Assembly (NCBI GenBank): GCA_038239345.1
Contig: JBBSEX010000031.1
Span: 1 to 33,900 of the forward strand
Length of the DNA stretch: 33,900 bases
Direction of reading: 5' to 3'
Source: JBBSEX01 sp038239345
GTDB taxonomy: Bacteria; Acidobacteriota; Terriglobia; Bryobacterales; Bryobacteraceae
Shown: positions 1 through 5,817 of the stretch, piece after piece
Layout of the letters: each line of letters opens with the position of its first letter
Position numbering within the stretch: the stretch's first letter is position 1
Position numbers and translations under genes: made by a program
Notes under the pieces: model-generated
What the model was told of the DNA's origin: nothing
What the model saw: only the letters and a program-made list of their open reading frames with translations
Database searches by the model: none

Positions 1-51
1 CTGCTTCAGCACGCCGATAATCTGTTCTTCTGTGAACCGCCCTCTTTTCAT
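1..51 (-). CDS. IS3-family transposase OrfA, N-terminal 17 residues (partial)
   Basis: Only the first 17 codons are inside the window. They read MKRGRFTEEQIIGVLKQ, the well-known opening of the IS3/IS911-type OrfA helix-turn-helix protein, which binds the ends of the element and works together with the OrfB DDE transposase. A purine-rich stretch (AAAAGGAGATCCGAAG on the coding strand) just before the ATG can serve as the ribosome-binding site. Whether OrfB is intact cannot be seen. Confidence 0.75.
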   Translation of the reverse strand, partial: MKRGRFTEEQIIGVLKQ

Positions 52-120
52 CTTCGGATCTCCTTTTCGTCGCTTCTTCCTTCTGCGCCGATCCTGAAAT
101 CCTCAATTTTATCTGGTCCA
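1..120 (-). mobile_element. End of an IS3-family insertion sequence (truncated by window edge)
   Basis: The minus strand carries the start of an IS3-type OrfA at 51 and, about 70 nt upstream of it, a sequence beginning TGGACCAGATAAAATTGAGG (reading inward from 120). IS3-family terminal repeats start with TG, so 120 is the probable outer tip of the element. The other end is outside the window, so the matching inverted repeat and the target duplication cannot be checked here. Confidence 0.6.
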
Positions 121-160
121 GATTATCGAGGGCACGTCAGCATGTCAGATGCCCTGCCGT

Positions 161-514
161 TCATTCCCCCTTTTTGGTCAGGTAGGACGCGATGGCTTCA
201 CGCATGATTGCTGCAATCGGCCAATCTTTGCTGCGGTGCTTTTTCCTTCGTAACGATTCATCGAGGAGTAGCCCGCGAACATCGCTTGGGAGCGTAACGG
301 TAACTTTCTCAAAATCCCCGCGCTCGCCGTAGGGACGATCAACTTCGACGGAGTCCGCCAATTGAGGCGTTGCTCTAGTAGCAGGTTTTCGGAAAACCAG
401 TTTCCTGGTTTTCGGCTTCTCGATTTTGGGTTTGGGCTGTGGCCTCTCTTCGCTCCTCTCCTCGGGAGCAAGTAGCGTTGCGGCCAAGTCCATCATTCGT
501 GCTCGTTTGCTCAT
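161..514 (-). CDS. Ribbon-helix-helix partition partner (ParB/ParG-like)
   Basis: This 117-residue protein follows parA with a 4-nt ATGA overlap, so the two are translationally coupled. The N-terminal half (about residues 1-65) is charged, Pro/Lys/Arg-rich and probably unstructured. The C-terminal half (about 68-115) begins with a KVTVTLP strand followed by two helices, the pattern of a ribbon-helix-helix DNA-binding domain. In type Ib partition systems such as ParF/ParG, the RHH protein binds operator/centromere repeats next to the operon and stimulates the ParA ATPase. A copy of the 15-bp palindrome found upstream of parA lies inside this gene (384-398). A simple CopG-type repressor role is possible. 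The function is inferred from context and fold, not from recognised orthology. Confidence 0.7.
   Translation of the reverse strand: MSKRARMMDLAATLLAPEERSEERPQPKPKIEKPKTRKLVFRKPATRATPQLADSVEVDRPYGERGDFEKVTVTLPSDVRGLLLDESLRRKKHRSKDWPIAAIMREAIASYLTKKGE
384..398. repeat. Intragenic copy of the 15-bp palindrome GGTTTTCGGAAAACC
   Basis: This is identical over 15 bases to the two copies upstream of parA and lies within the RHH coding sequence, where it helps encode KLVFRKP. A half copy (GGTTTTCGG) follows at 407-415. It may be a binding site for the partition proteins or a chance match to the codons; exact identity over 15 bases favours a site. Confidence 0.6.
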
Positions 515-1158
515 GCCTTCACCATCCTCTCTATTGCGGTTGCCAGTTCTGTAAACTCCTTGACTCCCTCGCTAGCCGGTGCGTACTCACGAAGCGTCAG
601 GCCCATGAGGACTGATTCCGCAATCGCTATGCGCTGGCTGATACCTGGGAGGATCTTTTCCTTTGTAGGGGCCAGGGTCTTTTCAAGATCCCGCGCGAGC
701 ACGGTATTCTGGATGATTTTTGAAGGGGCATAGGCGATAAGGGGTCGGCCTTTAGATCTCTGCTTCTGAACGTCGCGGATTAGTTCAAGCGCGGCCTTAC
801 TGGCGATAACGTCAAGCGGGGAGGGGGTAACGGGAAGAATGACAAGGTCGGCCATCAGCGCTGCCATCATTCCGATATCGGGGAGTCCGGGCGGACAGTC
901 TAAGAGCACGCGCTCGGCCTCGTCCGAGCATGCCTCGACGACCGCCTTGAATTCTTTCGGGCTCTTGATGCTTACCGGGCCTACAATTTCTGAAAGAACC
1001 CCGCCGCCCATCCTTGCCCAAGTCGCGAGGCTCTGTTGGGGATCAAGATCTAGCACTCTTACGATGAGCTTCTTCTCGACCAACTCACCGGCAAGGTTTG
1101 CCGTGATGGTCGATTTTCCAACTCCTCCTTTCTGCTGAATGATTGCTATGACTGCCAC
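511..1158 (-). CDS. parA: ParA-family partition ATPase
   Basis: This 215-residue P-loop ATPase of the ParA/MinD group has the deviant Walker A motif KGGVGKST at residues 10-17, motif A' with Asp37/Asp39 (DLDPQQS) and a Walker B-like LLDCPP at about 85-90. Its short length without an N-terminal HTH domain matches type Ib ParA proteins (ParF-like), which form nucleoid-bound gradients that position plasmids or integrated elements. The start is GTG at 1156-1158, which puts the Walker motif at the usual distance from the N-terminus; the ribosome-binding site is weak. The RHH gene overlaps its stop codon. Two copies of a 15-bp palindrome lie 17-82 nt upstream and probably serve as operator and centromere. 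Confidence 0.88.
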   Translation of the reverse strand: MAVIAIIQQKGGVGKSTITANLAGELVEKKLIVRVLDLDPQQSLATWARMGGGVLSEIVGPVSIKSPKEFKAVVEACSDEAERVLLDCPPGLPDIGMMAALMADLVILPVTPSPLDVIASKAALELIRDVQKQRSKGRPLIAYAPSKIIQNTVLARDLEKTLAPTKEKILPGISQRIAIAESVLMGLTLREYAPASEGVKEFTELATAIERMVKA

Positions 1159-1174
1159 GAAGAGCTGGGTTACT

Positions 1175-1189
1175 GGTTTTCGGAAAACC
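1175..1189. repeat. Palindrome GGTTTTCGGAAAACC upstream of parA, copy 1
   Basis: This is a perfect odd-length palindrome (seven paired bases around a central G), preceded by ACT, 17 nt before the parA start. The same 15 bases recur at 1226-1240 and 384-398. Position and symmetry suit an RHH-protein operator or partition site. Confidence 0.7.
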
Positions 1190-1225
1190 TGGAAAGAGGT
1201 TTTCTTTTCTGTTTGCTGGGGAACT

Positions 1226-1240
1226 GGTTTTCGGAAAACC
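1226..1240. repeat. Palindrome GGTTTTCGGAAAACC upstream of parA, copy 2
   Basis: This second copy is preceded by AACT and centred 51 bp from copy 1, close to five helical turns, so both would face the same side of the DNA. Between them lies a partial match, AGGTTTTC, at about 1197-1204. Confidence 0.7.
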
Positions 1241-1446
1241 GGAAGGGCTCCGTATTTGGCTTTTAAGCCCTTAAAGATCCTGACGGCGGGTTACATAGTC
1301 GCGGGTCCCGCGAAAAACCGTTTTGGGCCGGTTCCGGCCACAGAATGATGCTCTTCGACCACAGGCACGCGGCGACTTAACGCCGACAGCAACTTCCTCA
1401 CTGTTTCGGGCTGTCTATGGACCGAAGATACAGATCGTAACGTTAA
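1241..1446. promoter_or_regulatory. Hairpin-rich upstream region of the partition operon
   Basis: No gene is supported here. Three further dyads follow the two parA palindromes: GGCTTTTAAGCC (about 1258-1269), TCGCGGGTCCCGCGA (1299-1313, perfect around a central T) and GGCCGGTTCCGGCC (about 1326-1339). Such dyad clusters occur at centromere-like sites, operators or origins. No -35/-10 pair could be assigned with confidence. Confidence 0.4.
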
Positions 1447-1810
1447 TCAGAGCGGAAGAATTCTGGCCCGGCTTTTGTTCGGATCGATTGTCACCAAAGC
1501 TCCCTCGGAAAGCTCGGACGCAAGTTTGGAAATGGCGTTAACGACAAGCTCGCCCATCTTCTGCGGCGTGACTTCTTGAGTTCGAAGCTGGATGACGCTT
1601 GGCTTTCGGCTCTTAGACAAAGCCAACAGAGTGCCAAAATCAAGGTCGTGGGTGAAGAGAATGAGGTTGTTAGAACGTGCCCATTCGAGAAGCTCCTTGT
1701 CCGGGGCGTTGCCTTTTCCGATTTCGCTCCAGTGGACAGCGTCAAATCCCGCGTTCAGAGAGTGTGTGCTTCCACTCTGGTGAAAGGCACATGTCGATCA
1801 AGAACTTCAC
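1447..1810 (-). pseudogene. DUF5615 (PIN-like) toxin, frameshifted
   Basis: The first 22 codons from GTG 1808-1810 read as a DUF5615 N-terminus (VKFLIDMCLSPEW) and then hit a TGA. In the adjacent frame the protein continues with GFDAVHWSEIGKG, then FTHDLDFG, SVIQLRTQ and a closing RARILPL, all typical of this family to its normal end of about 120 residues. Removing one G from the GGG run at 1748-1750 restores one continuous frame. Family members are PIN-like nucleases paired with DUF433 antitoxins, and the intact antitoxin gene sits directly upstream with a 4-nt overlap. The likely result is an inactive toxin, though a sequencing error in the G run is possible. Confidence 0.8.
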
Positions 1811-2034
1811 GCTCGTTTCAGCTCAACCTCTCGTTCCTCGGAGCGCCAAGCAGCGTAAGCCAGTGCTTGTGTAATATCTGCTGGCTGAAGGTATGGGTAG
1901 AGCACTAGGACTTCCTCCTGCGGATGGCCCTTTGAAAGCAGGCCAACAACCGTCCCTACGGTCACGCGGGTACCGGAGATACAAGGCTTTCCTCCCATGA
2001 TCTCGGGAGACAGTTCGATGCGATCAAAGTTCAT
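1807..2034 (-). CDS. DUF433 antitoxin
   Basis: This 75-residue protein carries the DUF433 signature GGKPCISGTRVTV at residues 14-26, followed by a helical part ending in a charged tail. DUF433 proteins are VapB-like antitoxins with an HTH fold that repress their own operon and neutralise a DUF5615 PIN-like toxin. The gene overlaps both neighbours by 4 nt (ATGA with the upstream gene, GTGA with the toxin), so the three are one translationally coupled operon. It is intact although its toxin partner is frameshifted. Confidence 0.88.
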   Translation of the reverse strand: MNFDRIELSPEIMGGKPCISGTRVTVGTVVGLLSKGHPQEEVLVLYPYLQPADITQALAYAAWRSEEREVELKRA

Positions 2035-2456
2035 GGTGCTCCTCTTTTGGTCACGCTACCAGCGTCTAAACCCTTTCTCAAGCTCGCCTTGCTAGGGGCG
2101 AGCAAGCTATCCGCGCGGCTGTGTCGGACGAAATCAACGGTCTCGTCAATTGCGGCGTCGCTCTCGCTTTGGGGAACGCCTTCGACCCTTTTAGCCATTT
2201 CTGCCGACCACGCATACCTCTCACGGTATGCCTCGTTGAGCGCTTCTCTATTAAGACCGGGTTTTAGGATGCGGCCCTTCGAGGCTCGGACAAGAAGCAA
2301 TTCGTCTTCGTCCAATGCCCCACCGAGCAGGACTTCGGCGGCGTGCCGTTTCTCGGGAGAAAGATCACAGGTTTGGACAAAAATACTCTTTTCCACGGGA
2401 CGCTCCAATTCAATGGTACTAGCGCCGATTCTACGCTGAGTGACCCCCGCTGTCAC
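2031..2456 (-). CDS. Hypothetical antitoxin-like protein, first gene of the DUF433 operon
   Basis: This 141-residue protein is not recognised by name. The middle (about residues 33-70) resembles the LSPEKRHAAEVLLG...LLVRASKGR region of small antitoxin-like proteins found beside PIN toxins, and the stretch around 95-112 (SDAAIDETVDFVRHSR) resembles the amphipathic toxin-binding tail of such proteins. It starts at a GTG with no clear ribosome-binding site, so a start further in, at the Val of PVEK near residue 21, is possible. Its stop overlaps the DUF433 start. It could be a second antitoxin whose toxin is lost or a dedicated helper; this is context-based. Confidence 0.5.
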   Translation of the reverse strand: MTAGVTQRRIGASTIELERPVEKSIFVQTCDLSPEKRHAAEVLLGGALDEDELLLVRASKGRILKPGLNREALNEAYRERYAWSAEMAKRVEGVPQSESDAAIDETVDFVRHSRADSLLAPSKASLRKGLDAGSVTKRGAP

Positions 2457-2559
2457 GCTCAGACTTGTCGAAACGTTACAAAGCGGGGAACGACGCGAAG
2501 GGCTTAATCTTAACGATTCGCGTCGTCCATTAATGACTTTCTGCTATCCAGGAGCCTGC

Positions 2560-2748
2560 CTACGTGGCCGCGGACTGCTTCTTCTGACTGGGCCTAACTG
2601 CGGCGATGGCTTTCTTCCATCCCTTGATGAGCCGTTTCTTTTCGACCACGGCATCTTGCATCTGGGCTACTTCAGTTTCGCTTATAGAGATCCGTTTTTC
2701 GAGTGCGGCGGTCGCCGCTTGGATCTCCGGGAATAGTTCTTGCGTCAT
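2560..2748 (-). CDS. Small coiled-coil protein after the methyltransferase
   Basis: The gene encodes 62 residues, mostly one charged amphipathic helix (about residues 8-50, with heptad-like Ile/Leu/Val spacing), then a lysine-rich tail. It overlaps the end of the methyltransferase gene by 4 nt, so it is probably coupled to it. No family is recognised. A partner or regulator of the methyltransferase is a guess from gene order only. Confidence 0.45.
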   Translation of the reverse strand: MTQELFPEIQAATAALEKRISISETEVAQMQDAVVEKKRLIKGWKKAIAAVRPSQKKQSAAT

Positions 2749-3464
2749 GTGGTCTGTTCTCCTTTTGTGTGTTCACAACTCGGCTCGTCAAAATCGAGCC
2801 ATCTTTGCGACAAGCGCATTGCCGCTACTTCGCAAAATCGTTCTTCAATCTCGATACCGATTCCAATTCGTCCACTCTGTCTAGCGGCTACGAGCGTGCT
2901 CCGACTCGCGCAAAACGGGTCAAGTACGATCGAATGGCTTGTCGAAAAGGAGGTGATAAGGCGCGACAGCGCGCCAATCGGTTTTTGATTCGGATGAAGT
3001 GGCACAGGGGGCTGTCTCCAATCCAGGACATCGCTCATGGGCGACTTTGGTTTTTTGGGTTTACCCTTGGCCAGTAGGTAGGCCAGTTCATGCTGTCCTC
3101 GCGTGAAATATCCAAGTCCCCAGCGTCTTTTGACAAGCGCAAAAACGCTGACTGGTCTGAAGCCGACCTGACGCCAGGCCGTCAAGAAAACATCGGCATG
3201 CGGCCAGCCGTAAAAACTGACGCAGAGGGAATCTGGTTTCAGCAGCCGATGAATTTCACGGTAGGCAGGAAGCACCCAACCCGAATCGGCATCACCTTGA
3301 ATCGGCTCCCAGTCGCTGCCCCACCTTCCGGAATATGAAACGAGATAGGGCGGGTCAGTTACGACAAGGTCGAACGTTTCAGATTCGAGTTGAGGAAGAA
3401 TCTCTCGGCAGTCGCCGAGATAGAGGGTGACGTTATCACTATTGTAGTAGGGGATAAGGGCCAA
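2745..3464 (-). CDS. Orphan DNA methyltransferase (N6-adenine/N4-cytosine, beta-class order)
   Basis: This 239-residue enzyme has catalytic motif IV DPPY at residues 37-40 and the SAM-binding region at the C-terminus (residues 181-206), the beta-class arrangement. An HPNQKP segment at 157-162 is typical of phage and mobile-element methyltransferases. The SAM loop reads DPFCASRSTL (182-191) instead of the usual DPF(C/M)GSGSTL, so both loop glycines are replaced. This may weaken or abolish SAM binding. No restriction endonuclease is next to it, so a modification or anti-restriction role on the element is likely. A small coiled-coil gene overlaps its stop codon. Confidence 0.85.
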   Translation of the reverse strand: MALIPYYNSDNVTLYLGDCREILPQLESETFDLVVTDPPYLVSYSGRWGSDWEPIQGDADSGWVLPAYREIHRLLKPDSLCVSFYGWPHADVFLTAWRQVGFRPVSVFALVKRRWGLGYFTRGQHELAYLLAKGKPKKPKSPMSDVLDWRQPPVPLHPNQKPIGALSRLITSFSTSHSIVLDPFCASRSTLVAARQSGRIGIGIEIEERFCEVAAMRLSQRWLDFDEPSCEHTKGEQTT

Positions 3465-3591
3465 AGCGTCTGCTCCAAAACTGCTCCATTAACAGAAGCT
3501 TTTGGAGAGGCCATTGAAAACAGGGTGTTTTCCATCGCCATTCATTAACACCGTAGACGCCTATGTTCTTTATTTTCAAACCACAGTCGAT

Positions 3592-3636
3592 TTCCCAAGC
3601 TGGACGTCGCCGGTTCGACCCCGGTCTCCCGCTCCA
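3592..3636 (+). other. attachment-site remnant: 3' part of tRNA-Gly(CCC)
   Basis: The sequence runs from the anticodon loop TTCCCAA (3592-3598, anticodon CCC) through the 3' anticodon-stem strand GCTGG, the variable loop, a T-arm (GCCGG, loop TTCGACC, CCGGT), the 3' acceptor strand CTCCCGC and TCCA. The 5' half is absent: the bases before the loop (TCGAT at 3587-3591) cannot pair with GCTGG. A copy that starts at the anticodon loop is the classic product of tyrosine-recombinase integration into a tRNA gene, and this marks the border between element (left) and chromosome (right). Confidence 0.82.
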
Positions 3637-4251
3637 ACTTTTCAACAACTTAGACGAAGCCAGCAACGTCCTTCACTCCATTTCATTCAGTTAAGCGGTG
3701 AGCATGGCGTTTTCGAGCTATTCTGCCGCTTCGGCGCGCCTGGACAGGGCGGTTCATGCGCCGATACCAGACGTTATTCCTCCACATGGGCTTCTCGGCG
3801 TTCTATGAAGCAAAGACCCACGACTTTGGATGCTTGGGTACAAGCTCCATCCATTCGCGTAAGCAGTTGGACATCTTTGTGGGAATTGCAACCACTCGGG
3901 TGGGGAATTGGTTTTGGGTGGATCGATCTCGCCACGGTAAAAGGCACTAATCGATGGAGATTTGGCGGCAGTCAGCGCTGATATTGGCGGCGCTGTAATG
4001 CCAGAATCTCGCCGGGATGCATCCCTGAGAAATATGGTCGATTCTAAAGAATAAGACCTGGAGGAAAATCCGGGGGTCTCGGTCAGGGACACCTTGGGCC
4101 CACCCGCGCTCTTCCACTTAGTCACGGATTGATTCCGTGAGATGATAATTCTCCATCGCGCTCAGGACAATCGGCGGGGCTCCTCACCGAAAACGAAGCG
4201 CGAATGTGCGGACAATAAGGGAAGCTTATCTCCAACATCTGATGTCATCGC
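3637..4251. other. No supported gene; decayed sequence next to the island border
   Basis: Open frames here are short, broken and unlike known proteins. A short plus-strand stretch near 3880-3930 translates as PLGWGIGFG, faintly like the second helix of small 2TM-domain proteins, but too little remains to call a gene. Given the pseudogenes just to the right, degraded chromosomal sequence is the likeliest content. Confidence 0.4.
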
Positions 4252-4786
4252 TTATTCGCGCCTTGTCGGAAATTCCTTCGAAAGGTCGCGGATGATGAGA
4301 CTCGACTGGGCGCCACCTTTACACGACGGATGCCCGAAGCCGCTGGGGCTCATATTGTTCAGCCAATCGAGAATCATGTTGTCGTTGTGATCGGGGCTCG
4401 GGCGCATCGGCACCGCGTCAGGCTCTTTGATGTCTAATCCTCCGGGCGATAACGTGATCGGTGCAAGACGTGTCGCCACTCAGACCCTAGCCGCCGATTG
4501 GTTTGCCGATCATAGGATCCCTCGGTGTACCCAAAGTGACTGAATCCATTTGCCGTGCTTGCTTTGGAAGCGGCAATCACGCGGATACCCGGCCACTGGT
4601 CGGCGCGCGTCGTTCTGCTAAAAACAATCGCGCAGACCACGTCGTCCCAATTCACCACGACGGCCCATTCCTGATTGCTCATGCCGCCGTTCTTGGAGGC
4701 GCCTTCGTGAACAGGCTTCGCACGACACCTTGTAATCGTCCTGCGTCGGGCAATCCATTGAAGTTCAAAACGCCTAGATCCGCTGG
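4252..4786 (-). pseudogene. GlcG/HbpS-type (heme-binding-like) protein, collapsed
   Basis: Three frames together give a recognisable family member. The N-terminal part reads LPDAGRLQGVV and then, one frame over, GGMSNQEWAVVVNWDDVVCA and QWPGIRVIAASKASTANGFS. A second frame gives TPRDPMIGKPIGG, a stop, then SGDTSCTDHVIARRIRH. A third gives DNMILDW and SPSGFGHPSC at the end. Intact relatives have about 60 more residues between NGFS and TPRDPM and another segment before SGDTSC, so at least two internal deletions and several frameshifts are present. It cannot make a functional protein. It abuts the phosphoglucomutase fragment directly. Confidence 0.75.
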
Positions 4787-4861
4787 CGCCGAGATCAGCT
4801 TTGGCACGTCTACCAGATCCGACGCAGCCGCTAACTGCCCAGCCCGGGGATTTATGTTCAT
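4787..4861 (-). pseudogene. pgm: Phosphoglucomutase N-terminal fragment (25 codons)
   Basis: The frame opens MNINPRAGQLAAASDLVDVP and continues KLISA, matching the start of alpha-D-glucose phosphate-specific phosphoglucomutases, then switches without a stop into the GlcG-type sequence. The usual enzyme is about 545 residues, so everything including the active-site serine loop is missing. A possible ribosome-binding site (AGAGGA) precedes the ATG. A deletion evidently fused its start to the next gene. Confidence 0.7.
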
Positions 4862-4865
4862 CCAG

Positions 4866-5107
4866 ATCCTCTTTCAGTCCTTCGCCCTGGCGCATGATGG
4901 CTGCCGGTTGCTTTCAGACACATCTCATACGCATCCATGTAGTGCGCCCAATACTGCCGTTCGTGAATATCGGCAGCGCTGAATTTCCAGTTCTTGCGGT
5001 TTGTCGATGCGTTTTAGGAAGCGGCGTTTTTGTTCATCCTTTGAAAGATGCAGGAACACTTTGATGATTCGGGTGCCGTTACGATGAAGGTGAAGCAGCA
5101 CGCACAT
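4866..5107 (-). pseudogene. ppk2: Polyphosphate kinase 2 (PPK2) internal fragment, frameshifted
   Basis: One frame gives NGTRIIKVFLHLSKDEQKRR followed by FLKRIDKP. After a one-base shift the next frame gives NWKFSAADIHERQYW and then AHYMDAYEMCLKATGSHHAP. Both are characteristic blocks of class I PPK2 enzymes, which move phosphate between polyphosphate and nucleotides. The Walker A/B N-terminal part and the C-terminus are absent. The fragment sits between the nucleotidyltransferase and phosphoglucomutase remnants on the same strand. Confidence 0.78.
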
Positions 5108-5132
5108 GGCCGAATCGCCACGATTCCTCGCG

Positions 5133-5225
5133 CGTGACTTTGCGCGTCAGCGGGAGCAATCGCGTTCCGTCGCCCCCTGCTAGGATTACTCTCCAACGAT
5201 GCGGCGGCGGATCGTTTCGGTGCAT
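5133..5225 (-). pseudogene. Sugar-phosphate nucleotidyltransferase N-terminal fragment (mannose-1-phosphate guanylyltransferase-like)
   Basis: The frame opens MHRNDPPPHRW and continues RVILAGGDGTRLLPLTRK, the nucleotide-binding start of NTP-transferase enzymes, preceded by a good ribosome-binding site (AAGGAGAG). About 31 codons are left before the sequence runs into PPK2-like DNA and then a stop, whereas full enzymes have about 300 or more. It is the first remnant of a collapsed same-strand gene row and diverges from the stress-protein gene at 5340. Confidence 0.7.
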
Positions 5226-5339
5226 GCCAAACTCTCCTTGAGCGCGGTCCGTGATTGCCGCCCATACTAAGGTTGGACTCTGGTTCGAAATTAATTTCAC
5301 CGGAACGACCTGCTTTGCATTTTGCGATGGAGGCTACAC

Positions 5340-5783
5340 ATGCCGACGACAGTAGTTAGATTATTCGAGAAACCTGACCTTCTTAACGAGGCGATACGTG
5401 AGATCGAAGCCCTTGGAATTCCCAGGCAAGAGATACGCTCTGAAAAAGAGCCGGCGCGCTTCGATGTCGCTCGCGTCATGAACTTTCCGCGACTCGATTT
5501 TGAAGTGGACCCGGGCCGCGAACTTACCCGAATCGGCGCTACCGGACCCGAGTCACAGGCTTACGTCGAGGGGTTGCAGCGCGGAGGATCGTTGGCGTTT
5601 GCAGGTGACGGCGGCGGGCAATATCATGAACAAGCGCGGAGCGATCGAAATCGAAAAGCTCAATGGTTCCGAACCGCGGCTGCCCCTGTTGTCCACCAGA
5701 ACATAACTCATGCAAGCGAGGGTACCGTCATGAATGGGCGAATTCGTCAGTCGGGCGGCGGTGCCGCTTTCTTCGTTTGGTAA
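5340..5783 (+). CDS. General-stress protein (YflT/GSP17M-like) with an internal out-of-frame segment
   Basis: The ATG at 5340 follows GGAGG with good spacing. The first 88 residues (TTVVRLFEKPDLLNEAI... LTRIGA... GGSLAFA) match small general-stress proteins, as does the C-terminus GRIRQSGGGAAFFVW. Between about 5604 and 5687 the expected protein (NIMNKRGAIEIEKLNGSEP) is in the neighbouring frame, so the encoded residues 89-115 are unrelated to the family. A +1 and a -1 change appear to cancel out, leaving an open frame of normal length (147 residues). The protein may fold poorly. It lies just before the glucan phosphorylase gene on the same strand. Confidence 0.65.
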   Translation: MPTTVVRLFEKPDLLNEAIREIEALGIPRQEIRSEKEPARFDVARVMNFPRLDFEVDPGRELTRIGATGPESQAYVEGLQRGGSLAFAGDGGGQYHEQARSDRNRKAQWFRTAAAPVVHQNITHASEGTVMNGRIRQSGGGAAFFVW

Positions 5784-5817
5784 CTCGAGCGGCAGGATCG
5801 GTTTGAAACGCGCAGAC

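Larger units (their letters stand above)
1..3636. mobile_element. Distal end of a genomic island integrated at tRNA-Gly(CCC)
   Basis: The right boundary is the tRNA-Gly 3' fragment at 3592-3636. Cargo in this stretch is typical of integrated elements: a ParA/RHH partition pair, a toxin-antitoxin-like operon, an orphan DNA methyltransferase and an IS3-family end. A tRNA-targeting tyrosine recombinase normally rebuilds the full tRNA at one end and leaves a 3' copy at the other. Here only the 3' copy is visible, so the rest of the island, including any integrase and the full tRNA-Gly, should lie left of the window. No conjugation gene of this island is seen here, so its type is unknown. Confidence 0.6.

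Noticed and set aside
3592..3636. Functional tRNA-Gly gene
   Set aside because: The 5' acceptor strand, D-arm and 5' anticodon stem are missing, so it cannot fold as a tRNA.
3754..4125. 123-codon minus-strand frame near the island border
   Set aside because: No family similarity, no ribosome-binding site, and overlapping equally long frames on the other strand.
4503..4982. 159-codon plus-strand frame across the pseudogene cluster
   Set aside because: The recognisable GlcG, phosphoglucomutase and PPK2 sequence is on the opposite strand, so this is a shadow.
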